Assembly: GCF_910591885.1 (NCBI RefSeq)
Contig: NC_063283.1
Coordinates: 3,643,001 to 3,707,000, forward strand
Direction of reading: 5' to 3'
Origin: Bombus terrestris
Lineage: Eukaryota > Arthropoda > Insecta > Hymenoptera > Apidae
Length of the DNA: 64,000 nucleotides
This document shows positions 25,605-36,000 of the stretch, piece after piece (the stretch's first letter is position 1; each line of letters opens with the position of its first letter). Below the pieces are notes generated by a model, which saw only the letters and a list, made by a program, of their open reading frames with translations, did no database searches and was not told the origin of the DNA. The position numbers and the translations under genes were made by a program.

Positions 25605-27755
25605 ATTAAAAAAAAACACCGCGGTAGGGCAAACCGGTTAACCAGCGAAGGTGAATCAACTCGTCGGTCAGTTCGTAATTTTTTAAACGGAATTGTCTCC
25701 CTGTGTAATACGCGCGCATTTCCTCGCAGCTCCCGGTAGTCTGGGGACAATATGGAGGCGCAAGAAACGAGGTAGAGAGAAGGAGAAGCGATAAAGGAGA
25801 AAAAAAATAAGGTCAGAAGAAAAGAAAGAAGTGGATGGACTTAAGCCTTCGTGTTACTGTTTCTCGTGTGACAAGGGGCGAAATAAGAGGATACGGCTAG
25901 CCGTTACCAGGGGCGAACAGAGAAAGATAGAGCCTAAATCTGCGCGTCTGACACTGGAAGTCTTTCAGAAAGGGCCGTCAATATTTCAGAAAGTTTTTCA
26001 GCCGGCAGGCCGTGTTCCAGGTTCGCGCGTCGACAAACGCTTAGACTCGCTTAGCCCCGCTTATACTTGCCCAACGTTTTATCGACGACCATGAAGACAC
26101 AGGCTGTCCCTTTCGTGTTTTTCTTCAGCTTGAGAAATGGCGCCATTAGAATGTCCACGACACTTGCGTCCCCACGGTATTATCCCGTTATTATGCGATT
26201 CCCGTGTTGTTGCGCAATAACTCGAATGTAGGGTGCAGAATGTAGGGTGTTTCTCGAGTTTCTAGGGTGACGAGAATGGGTCAACGATCGATACGTTGAT
26301 TATGATACGTTGATTTAGGAAAAAGTTTGCAGATATAGTTACAGTTTATAGGAAAGCGGCATTTATTGGAACGAAATTGTAGTTAGCGCTCTATTAAATG
26401 AAATTCTGCAAATCCAATCTATCTGAATGTGAAATCCTGTTTATTTCCCGATAGGTTCAGATAAATGGAGTTGCGCTGTATTTAGTTCACAATCCTTTGG
26501 CTTTTACGAAATGCTTTAATTCATTTTGGCATACTTTGTGTCCGATTTTGGTAATAATTAAATCAATACAAAAGTCAATATTGGCTGGGCTTTATACGAA
26601 TTTTGTACATTCCGTTTTAAAACGCTCCGTTCCGAGTTTTGTACTTCGAAACAAATTGGAAACTCGATGGAATGAAACTCGGCGATAAAATCCCCAGTAA
26701 AGAAACGTTCAGCAGTTTGGAAAATTCTGCAGATTTGCTTCAACTCCACAGAATCTGCCTATTGTTACGTATTTTCTACTTTTAAACGTTGCGAATATTG
26801 GTCAGTTACGCTCTTCGCTGCGATTGGAAACATTTATAATTCACGATGTATACTCTATTTTATTCGCGGAAGGAGTGGTAGAAACATCGTTTCCAAATCA
26901 ATTCCCAATTCACTTGGAAAAAATGTTTCAGATTTATTAAAGAGGGGAATTGATAGAAGAATAAGTTTATAAGCGCGTTTAAGCGTTAAATCGATTCCCT
27001 TCATCCCAAATATCGGTTAGGTTCTACATCTATTTCCACAATACGATATCTCTGCGATACTATAATAACTTGTACTTACTAAAATGAAGTGAATACCATA
27101 ATTATCATATATTTTCATTGACACGTATTCCCAGCGAAGCAATTGGTTCTATTCATAGTTAATATAATTTCAAGGCAGTCCCTAAAAAGTTTAATTAAAG
27201 CGACTGGGAAGAACAGGTTGGATCTGCATCCCGTTCGTAAAATATACTGGCTATCACTTCTATCTGCACATGTTCGCCACGAAGGTGGCGCGTTCTTTAT
27301 TCGTCTGAGCTGCACTTGGGATTCCTTGGGTGGAACGTTGGAACTTTCCTCTGGAATCTTATCCTCTGTTTGCTTGTAGGCCGAACGAAGATGTTCATGT
27401 CCCCTGTGCACAGAGAATTCTCATTACGAGGCGACTTTGCATTTAAATGAAAAAGTAGTTTTCGAGTGGGTGCATCCCCTTCTGCCGATAGAACGTATCT
27501 TGATCTCCGGTGCTCGAAGCACTTTAATTAAAATTACGAATTCCGTCGGTGAGTTTTCACGCTGTTTCTTCGAGATATTCCGCGCGTTCGGCTCGGTTTA
27601 TCGTTTCATTGAGTTCTTCCCATTTTTCTCCGGCAAATTGAAAGAGAAGAAACTCCGCCGCGAGACTTCTTGTTCTAGAGAGGAATATCGTAAGGTAGCT
27701 TTACTGCAAATTGCACTGTAGACTTGTATAGGAAAACCTATAATTCTTTCTAGGT
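25605..27755. other. Gene-free stretch, no recognised feature
   Basis: A purine-rich section at 25745-25830 (GAGA/AAAG-rich) is followed by unremarkable A+T-rich DNA. Open frames are short and unrecognised. Confidence 0.5.
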
Positions 27756-27761
27756 CGGAAT

Positions 27762-27962
27762 GTACATGCCCGTTCATAAGTACGAGGATACTTGGAGAAA
27801 TGTAGGTAAACCTGACAAATCATTATAAAGTTATTGAAACGTCGAAGAATTATTATCGCTTCGGAAATGTATATTGCGAACGACATGGAAAGCTATCGTG
27901 AGCTTATCGCGAACCTGACAAATCATTGGAAACTTGTTAAAACGTTTAATGTTATATATATA
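27762..27962 (+). mobile_element. Tc1-like miniature element or fragment with an internal duplication
   Basis: Begins CATGCCCGTTCATAAGTAC and continues with a GGATACTTGGAGAAATG block, a start style shared with 18770 (CCGCTCATAAGTATTT). AACCTGACAAATCATT occurs twice, at about 27807 and 27913 in the same orientation, each followed by a related AAA(G/C)TT(A/G)TT(G/A)AAACGT block. No transposase frame was seen. The right end is not clearly defined and merges into a TA-rich tract before the family D repeat. Confidence 0.35.
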
Positions 27963-28410
27963 TTACAGTAATCTCATCAATTTGATATAATGAAATTTTT
28001 TTTTTTTTTTGGTCTATATCTATCAAGTTCCTCGATTACTATTTTAATCAATTTTGACGTTTGTATTATTATTGCATTTGCTGTTATTCGGTTCCTATCC
28101 GTTCATATATGAAGTTTCCTATCTGATTCACTTGACATTTTCTTACCAGACTTTAGCTTAGAAAACTGTACAAACCAACGTGTAATTATTATTGCAACCT
28201 CTGCAAATATTATGTGTGTTATACGAAATGTATCGAATACTTTTATCAGCTTACGCATATTAAGCGATGGTCTTGCACGAATACGAAATTCAGATCAGTT
28301 AGTCGTTTTTTTTAACATTTTAGATTGAATATCACGTTTGATATGAAACGAGCAGGTGTTTTAGTACTTATCACTCGGGGTATATACTTGATGCGTGCAG
28401 CATAGTAAAA
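27962..28410 (+). repeat. Ancient dispersed repeat, family D copy 2
   Basis: Begins with the AATCTCATCAATTTGATATAA block of 22528. It continues through blocks matching the CATTCATATTATTACCGTG region of copy 1 and ends with ATATGAAACGAGCAGGTGTTTTAG and TATATACTTGATG, which match the end of copy 3 near 52455-52510. The middle is poorly conserved. Confidence 0.5.
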
Positions 28411-28840
28411 CCGTAACAACGGCAACGTAAAATATTTTAGAGATCCTTAGAGAGGCGAATCTCGTTGACCAAAAACGTCGTTAAAGGGAACAGCCATGAT
28501 TCTTATCCGGTAGCCGACATATAGGTCACGGTACTTAATTTACATAGTTTGGTATTCTGGCGAGTTCCGTGCGAACTTTGTTCGGATTTATGACGGTAAT
28601 GAGATTTACATATTAAATTATCTGCGCGAGATAGTCATGCCCAGCAGTTCTCATACGTACAATAAGTTTCCACGCACCTAATTAAAAGACAGTTTCATCT
28701 CTCTTCATATTTGTTAAGCATACGCGTCACGTTGTTAAGCATCGAAGCGGGACGATAACCTACTGTCTATATATTATCACTATATGTACGTAATATGTTT
28801 ATAAGTATATATATATACAGCTACATGCATATGTATGCAA

Positions 28841-29323
28841 TGGCTAATGAAAGTACTTGGGTATTTCTAGAAATCTTCTATTTATATATCGTAGAAAACA
28901 TTTTGAAATTTCATTAACATTAACGAGACTCGACTATCGTAATTATGTTGATAGAATTTGGAACGTATCTGAAGATGTACGTAGAAGTTACAGGGTATTT
29001 ATTGGAAGCAGAAACTTCGCAGAGATCACCAAAGTATTTGCACGGTCAACTCCTTACTATATTAATTAGCCAAGATATTTAATGAGACCATTGTTAGCAT
29101 TAATGAGCATGTCCACGACTACTCTGTATATCTGTTTTTTTATTAATTGCATGTCTGCTATAAATGTCATGTAATTTCTATATACATTTCCGGATTGGTT
29201 CCAAATTTTACCATTGTGCTCACACGATACTCGTGGCTCATTAACATTGACTTCGTATAATGCTTCGTATAATGTACATGATATAATCATAAAAAATTGC
29301 GTGGTAAATGTCCGACTGACTAC
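28841..29323. repeat. Large imperfect inverted repeat (two about 160-bp arms)
   Basis: The plus-strand arm (about 28841-29000) contains TTAACGAGACTCGACTATCGT, AGAATTTGGAAC, GATGTACGTAGAAGTTACA and TATTTAT. The complement of 29165-29323 contains, in the same order and spacing, TTAATGAGCCACGAGTATCGT, AAATTTGGAAC, AATGTATATAGAAATTACA and CATTTAT. The arms are diverged but clearly related, and a spacer of about 165 bp separates them. It may be a foldback element, long terminal inverted repeats of a Tc1-like element, or two head-to-head copies. A 12-bp CTTCGTATAATG unit is tandemly repeated at 29251-29274. Confidence 0.55.
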
Positions 29324-29324
29324 A

Positions 29325-30138
29325 ATTGTGAATTTGTAGCAACAGTACGTTGATCTTGAAGTATAGAAATTAACGATGAACTAATAATTAGAAGCAACGC
29401 TCGTGATTATACAGAATAAAATCATTGCATAAAATCATTCAGCTGTAATTTTATAATTAAGGTAGATTTTATCAAAAATAAACGAACATCCGGATACTCC
29501 CCGAGCACCAGCGAGAACCTCGCTAATATGCTTCACGATGATGAAAAACATGCCTACAACTAATCGAATTTCCATCGCTAAGTTTATTAATTCAAGGAAG
29601 ATTCTGACACGCGATCAACTAATGGCCATACCTTTGACAGTGTTCGAGTTTAAAGCCTGGCAAACTTCGCTACACAGATCGCCCCTATTCCCTTCAGCCT
29701 CGGGTTCACTGAGCCTGACATTCTATCAGTTTCTATAGAAATCGAAGTAGCAGTTCGGGCACCGCTAAGTCCTTGCGTACATTCTCAATAAGACTGACAG
29801 GACTTACGTCTATCCTGTCTGTCTTTTGTAAAGATCAGCTTTTGATTTATATGTCCTGATGTTTTGCCAAGTTCCATCTACGTCGAAAGAAGTTGCCAGA
29901 TCTGTGAGAGTATAGCATACTCACGCAGAAAAAGTGGTTATGTGTGGCAAGTAAATTTGGTTTATTGGATATTACATATAACTGACGAATGGCAGCAAAT
30001 GCAGCGATTATACAATTATTCGATCGCTGCGTTAGAAACTCGAACAAATTATATTGACAACTTGCACTGACCATTTGATTCTCGCTATTCGACGATTCAA
30101 TCAGAATCTGCTGTGTTCCTCTGATCGTATTTCTTTAG
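29325..30138. other. Gene-free stretch, no recognised feature
   Basis: A+T-rich DNA with only short chance frames. No repeat copies, RNA genes or splice-bounded exons were noticed. Confidence 0.5.
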
Positions 30139-30139
30139 C

Positions 30140-30300
30140 GTTAAAAAATATCTCAAGTGCGAACTTTGGTATATTTACACGATTTCCCGTTTCAATTTCA
30201 CGTTTGACATTTTCCTAAAACAATACTACCAAGCCCTTTTTCTTTGCTGAAATGAGAGCAAGATTGGAACATAAAAATTGGAGAACTGCAGTAAACTTGG
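30140..30300 (+). repeat. Dispersed repeat, family F copy 2
   Basis: Contains AAAAATATCTCAAGTGCGA, the GTTTCAATTT block also seen at 46535, and GAGCAAGATTGGAACATAAAAATTG, in the order found at 25350-25600. Heavily diverged. Confidence 0.45.
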
Positions 30301-31070
30301 CGTGCACAATATATTCTTGTCACGCGCAGCCAAGTTTCTACGTACATTCTCCGTGTCGATAAATTACTCAGTTCGCTGTATCACCTCACACGAATCTTTA
30401 CGCAAATTCAGGGTCATTCGTGCGACCAAGTATGCTAATTTACGCGATTATCAATACGAGACCTTCGGTTTTCTCCATCTCCAGACATTATGCAAATTAT
30501 CGTGTCATCAAAGAGTACGAAGTCGAAACGTGTTTGCGAGTTGCATCGTGGTTGACCCAAAGGGTTCGGGCCTAATCTCCGTGTTCGTTACATGGCTTCG
30601 ATTATTGTTGAATCCCCCGTTGCTGGCGGTTTTCACATTTGCCATGCGTATCGATAGATCGTAATTGGTCAAGTAAAAATAAGTAGAATTCTACTGCGAC
30701 GTGTTCTTGAAGTCTAATTTCGTTCGCTCGATAAATTATATCGAAACGCGTGATAAACCTGCTGAATAATATATTAGGTAAATATTAAATTTTAATCTAA
30801 GATAAGATAAGTCCACTATAGAACGTTCTTTAAGGCTTGTTTTATTGCTTGATTTTATTGCTTAGATAAGGGGTTGCATGTAAAGTTGTCGGATATTTTC
30901 CCAAGATCCTTTTTGCGCACAGTTCTATATTCCAACGAATTTGCTGAAAACATCTTTCTCTCCCGTTTAAATCGCTGTGAAACTGTGGACTTTTATACAA
31001 TTTCGTATCTTCATTGGCATAACTAAGAAAATGCAACCTACGTAAAGATTTATTTCACCCATTAGAGAAA
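30300..31070. other. Gene-free stretch, no recognised feature
   Basis: Includes an unrecognised 128-codon open frame at 30278-30664 that begins inside the family F copy, which argues that it is a chance frame. Otherwise unremarkable. Confidence 0.5.
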
Positions 31071-31074
31071 ATAA

Positions 31075-31267
31075 CAGCTATAACCAGGGCATGCACCCTT
31101 ATTTTCTCACGAAACTCACTTCTTATCAGGTCTACATTTCATTTTTACAGTATCAGATTTTCGTAGTCACGTGGAGGCATTACTAAACGATAGGAAAAAC
31201 GTACTTGGGCCTAATTAATGCAAATGCTATGATAAATACAACAGTGTTACACTTTTTGTAATCACTG
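31075..31267 (+). mobile_element. Miniature Tc1/mariner-type element, family A copy 1 (old)
   Basis: Aligns end to end with 63787-63989. Shared blocks are CTTATTTT, ACATTTCATTTTT, CAGATTTT against CAAACTTTT, ACTAAA(C/T)G, TAC(A)CTTGG(G/T)CCTAATTAA and a final ACTTTTTGTAATCACTG against GCTTTTTATAGCCACT. It is far more diverged than the copy at the right edge, so it is an older insertion of the same family in the same orientation. No open frame of transposase type is present. Confidence 0.65.
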
Positions 31268-31379
31268 CATTTCTCATTCAATATTTTTCCTCCTTTCACG
31301 AATTCTGTATATATTTTGTACACTTTTGCACGTTTAAATTTCCCATTAATGTATAAAAAAATACATAAGGTCAGTACAT

Positions 31380-31960
31380 TGTACACTTGGACAATTCAGT
31401 TGTAGTTTGGGGGATGCTTAGTACGTAGACATCGGATACCGTGGGCAGAGGTATTCTTGGAGAATCCAGGATGCCATAAAGAGGCACGACCTACACGCTA
31501 AAGCACATTTCCAACGACATCAAGGCGTGGTGAAGGCGCGTTTGTCGACACTGGATATCTTCTCCTGTAACCGGCAATTAAGTCTAATTTCCGTGAGACC
31601 GACCCAGAGGGCCCTTCTACGGCCAGCTCACGACACCGTGACTGGATTGCACCGTTTCGGACTCCTTCTCCTCGTCCTTTCTTCCTGCTCGCCTCTTATC
31701 TCTCTGTCTTTCGCCTTTCTCTCTCTCTCTCTCTACTCTCCTGGGGCGTGGAACTGGAGAGTGTAACTTCTCACAATTACCATGATACACCCAGAGCTTG
31801 GTAATTCGATCAGAACTACGGGACAAGTTGCGCGCCACCACGGACCAGAAACTAGAGACTGCACCTGTGCAGTCGGCCCGGTCGAACTACTGATCTTTCC
31901 TACTCGGCAAGACGTAAAGAGATTTCTTGCTGTTTGCCAGCCGTCTCAGTGAAATTGTAG
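31380..31960. other. G+C-richer gene-free stretch with a CT microsatellite
   Basis: Composition rises relative to the flanks, and pyrimidine-rich sequence at 31665-31745 includes an uninterrupted (TC)n run at 31718-31734. No coding similarity was seen on either strand. It precedes the direct duplication at 31975-32310. Confidence 0.45.
31718..31734 (+). repeat. (CT)n microsatellite
   Basis: Uninterrupted CT dinucleotides inside a longer pyrimidine-rich stretch. Confidence 0.9.
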
Positions 31961-31974
31961 AGGGTAGCTGATAG

Positions 31975-32310
31975 TCCTGGAGTCTCGAGATTGCTTGTAG
32001 AATCGTAGCGTAACGAACAGGAAACAGGCGTTGGCGAGGAGTCGTGGATAGAAAACAACGATATAGGGTACATAGATCGAGCTACTGCTTCCAACTTTTA
32101 ATGCAATTTTCATGTTGTCAATTTTTGTATGCCGTGTACCGAGGATACAGCGAGATTGTGAAATTGGTTAGAAGTTAAAGTAATTGTATCGTGAGTATCA
32201 GAACACTAGGACTACTAGTAGAATCGTAGCGTAACAGGCCTTGATGAAGTGTCGTGGATAGAGAACAACGAAGATTACTTAGACCTTTTCTGCAATTTTC
32301 ATGCTACGAA
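31975..32310 (+). repeat. Diverged direct duplication, two units
   Basis: TAGAATCGTAGCGTAAC occurs at 31998 and 32219, GTCGTGGATAGAAAACAACG at 32041 has a one-mismatch partner at 32251, and TGCAATTTTCATG occurs at 32102 and 32291. The offset shrinks from about 221 to 210 to 189 bp, showing deletions in the second unit. No coding frame spans the units. A local tandem duplication is the simplest explanation. Confidence 0.75.
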
Positions 32311-32899
32311 AATTTTCCGACAGTGATCGTACGAGCATAAACCCGTGAAACATAGTAATCGAACATTACAAGGGAACAGAAGAAAGAAAACACGACTAGA
32401 TGACGACGAGTATCAAAGATGATTTCGAATAGAGTAATTGAGTTTCTTCGAGTTTGAAAAATTAATAAGGTTAGTCGCGGCCAGAATTTGATTTTTAAAT
32501 AAATATTGGACTAACGCAACGTTAGAAACTAAAGAGTTAACCATCGTTGACGAACAGTTGGCGTGGAATCGTCATAAAGATGGCACGCTTACTACTCTCC
32601 TCGTCGTGATTTACAAATGAAAGCCCACTGTGCTTATAACGTATTAAAAGAGACGTCGGGAGTTTCATCCCTGTCGATCAATTTCTGTGGTCCATACTCC
32701 CTGTGGTTAACAGAACCACCGCACCAGGGTAGATTATGAGCTGTCGCGTGCCATTAGACCGACCCTAGTGGGGATATGACACGAACATTTTCGAACACCC
32801 TCCATTGGCGACATTTGTCAGTTACAGCGCTCTCGGGGCACCGATCGTTCAGGCTTCTTATCGACTTTAGTAACACGTACTTGGTTTCTCTCGTTGCAG

Positions 32900-33208
32900 A
32901 CAGCTTGATCCGATTTGCCTATCGATTTTCCAATTACGCCAGCTCTTCCCTATCAACACAGTCTGTGCCCCCTTCCTTCGTCTTTTCAACAGTCTTCGTG
33001 TGCAATATTGTAAATTGGAAAACTCATGGACCAAACACCACCCTCGTGTTTGGCTTCGTGCAACACGCTTTTGCGTTTGTGCCGGTTATGAGATTGGCCC
33101 GAATTGCCTTCGATTTTCTATTTCTTCATCTTCGACGGTACGATCGCTCGGAGCGACCAATTTTCGAGATTCGATTCGTCGAGAGAGGGTGGAACCAAGC
33201 GGCTCAAG
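32900..33208 (+). other. Exon-like interval with strong acceptor and donor, product unknown
   Basis: A pyrimidine-rich tract ending TTGCAG precedes 32900, and CAAG/GTAAGG follows 33208, both good splice consensus. The 309-nt interval is divisible by three and lies entirely inside an open plus-strand frame running 32776-33219, so it could be a symmetric coding exon of 103 codons. A second frame is also open over 33000-33208. The encoded peptide is hydrophobic and aromatic-rich in its first part, and I recognise no family. Base composition is higher in G+C than the flanks. A non-coding RNA exon or chance coincidence of splice-like motifs remain possible. Confidence 0.25.
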
Positions 33209-33214
33209 GTAAGG

Positions 33215-36000
33215 AATGAACAACAAAGGTTAAGACCTCGGTGGCTGGACCACGGGTCAGAAAGACAACAGGATGGATCCGTTATCTGCTTTTCTTTGGG
33301 AAACTCGCTTTACCAGAGAAATGCATTGAGTGGTGGAGAAGGATCAATCTCGGGTCGTAAATACCCTGGAGAAGGGTCGACGCGGATGAAGATGGAATTT
33401 TCCGAAACTCTAGGATCTGTGAATCTCGTTACTTAAGCTGATCTTAACGAAAGCCTGATATCCTTGGCTCGTTTAAATATAACGACTTGATATACTGTCT
33501 AGCATGGAATACTAGCTGAATAGTACTGCAGAATATACGGGGTGGTCCACGAAATGCTCGTCATAAGACTTTAAGTTGGTTTTCATAGAACCAGGCAAGT
33601 CGAGTTGAGACGTTATTTGCATCCCTAACTTTATGGCTACGACGATCTCTTTAGTTATAAGTCTTCTACCTTTTGCATCCAAAATCATTTATCTTTAGTT
33701 CTACGATTATTAGAAAATTAGAAATTGTTAGGAAATGACCCAGCCAAGTTAAAAAGCAACGTTTCAAACAAGAGTTCGTTGATCTCGAATAAGTGGATAA
33801 GTGGATAAGTGGATAAGTAGGAATTTCAAACACGCAAAGATCTCCAAACTATTTGAAATATCACGATGACCAATTCGTAGTCTACCCGGTATACGAGCCA
33901 TAAATATCGCGGGTAAAAAGTAGATATTAAAGTAGGGTTGCTTCTAAGGGCGCAACGTTTCAGGCTAATGGTTTTAGTTTGGCGTGATTTGTGGATCATT
34001 TCCGGCAAATCGACAACTTTCGCTTCTGGCTAGTCATCGATGAAACTGCCGGTTGATAGACGATCGCGTCAATGTTTTCTCCCCTCGTATGTTTAAACAT
34101 TTCCTTTAAAGAAAGTTTTAGGTTATTAAATCGATTTCGGGCTGCTCGGATCGAGGATAAGGAAGTTGGCCGGAACTCCTTGCAGGCGGCAGACGGTGCT
34201 CGTTCGATGAAAGGTATAAGAAGCTTTAGCCGAAGAGAAATTTCCGGCTTCGAACAACCGGAAACTTGGACGGACTTGATAAATTTGAAGGGGTCGCGGG
34301 CACGCAGCCCTCGTTACCGAAATTCCTCTTCGTCCAGGGTTAATGAGGAAGGTCAAAGATGGCTTTCATTTCCTCCGTGAAGCGAGATGTCGCTCGTTAA
34401 TGCGCCAAGGCGAAACTTGTAAGCATATCTTCCCAGCACGACGTTATTGTCTCCTAAAAGGAACGATCAGTCAGCCTCCGGGCTATTCCTCGTTCGGAAC
34501 TTTCTTTTCTCTTCTTTTTCTTTATTCACGGCCGCTCTCTCGCATTTGCTTACATTTTTCGTCCCCGAGATACGGCTGGCTTCTCGACGTTGAACAAAAG
34601 TTTCGTCGACACCCTCGAGACGACTGCACGACTTTTCGGCTCTCGGGCAAAGAATGGGACTCGGAGTTGGAGTCAACTTCGATTCCATTACTGTGACAAG
34701 TTTTGTGTCGCGTGTACAGAGTCCTTTGTATCGAGAATGTAAATATACTGAGCAAAAGTGTAAACAAATAGGCGAGGGGTGTAAACAAGCGAATAACAAA
34801 CAAATGAGCAATGCAAACAATGACGGCGAACTTGTACAGTATCGTAGATAAATAATATCACATATTATTAAAGGTTAAATTCATACGAAATATAGTGATA
34901 ATTAATTTGTAAAAATATAATAAATGTATTTATAAAGAAGATTTTTATAGTTCCTTGATCAAAATGCCACTCGAAAATTAACTTGTACGAGGCGAGAGGT
35001 TCTGAGAACTTGAATTATGAAATCGGTGGAACAAAGACAAATGTAAACAAGCAAAGGAAGAATGTGAACAGAAATGTTGCGCATGTATTCGCAATGAGGA
35101 TAATCAGGCGCGTTATCGTTCGTCTTAAGATAACCAGCACAAGGCAGCCCGTTTCGCAAATGAAAACGTTCCAGTCTACGACTCGAATTGCAAGCTCTAG
35201 GACGGTGATTATTCCCGCTTCATCTGATAAATGTTACTGCCATACTTGTTCCCCCAATGTGTTGTGTATAATCCAGTTTAATCTGGGATTAGACGCATAA
35301 GCTATGGCTTAATCCAATGCACCTAGAACGTGTTGGTCATTTGCATACGCAGCCTCGTATTTGGCTTAACAATTCGCGAAGATGTTTGCCGGACTCTCAG
35401 TTAACCATCCAATTCTCCTACGTGTCTCTTTAAGCGACGTCGTCAAGTTAATTATCAACTTGAAAGGCGAAAAACGTACGATCTAAACGATCGATGTAGC
35501 TGCTAAATACGTAGCAGCACGAACAGGACACGAGGATCACTTTATGGTCGATGTAAGATCCATTTAACTTGCCTGAAAGCGTTATCGCAGTAACTCTGCA
35601 GGAACATTGTAACGGTTAACGAGGGAGACCAAAGCTTACGAACTGGATGATATAATTCGTAGTAGATTTCATCGTGAAACAGGAATATACATATTTGTTC
35701 GTTTTTTATAGTTTTGTTAGATTATATCATAATTTAGGAAATTTCGTTGCTTCGATAAAATATTTTTGCATCTACAAATGCGTTGCTGCGTATCGCGTTA
35801 AGTCTGAGAATTTACTCTTTTACGCAGAGTTCCAGTTCTTTTAACTTTCTTCAGTCGGAATTCCAGTTCGATATTGGTGCAATTTTTTGGGGTATAAATC
35901 GCCCTTTAAACGTATCCATTATGCAAAATTATTAAGCTCGAATTTTATGCTCAAAAAAAATATCTTCTTTCCTGTCATGGATATCCTGGAATAATTGTGA
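33215..36000. other. Gene-free stretch with a short minisatellite
   Basis: Contains the four-unit 8-bp repeat at 33789-33820. Open frames on opposite strands around 34320-34820 overlap one another and match nothing known. Confidence 0.5.
33789..33820 (+). repeat. 8-bp minisatellite, four units
   Basis: ATAAGTGG is repeated three times without mismatch and followed by ATAAGTAG. Confidence 0.9.
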
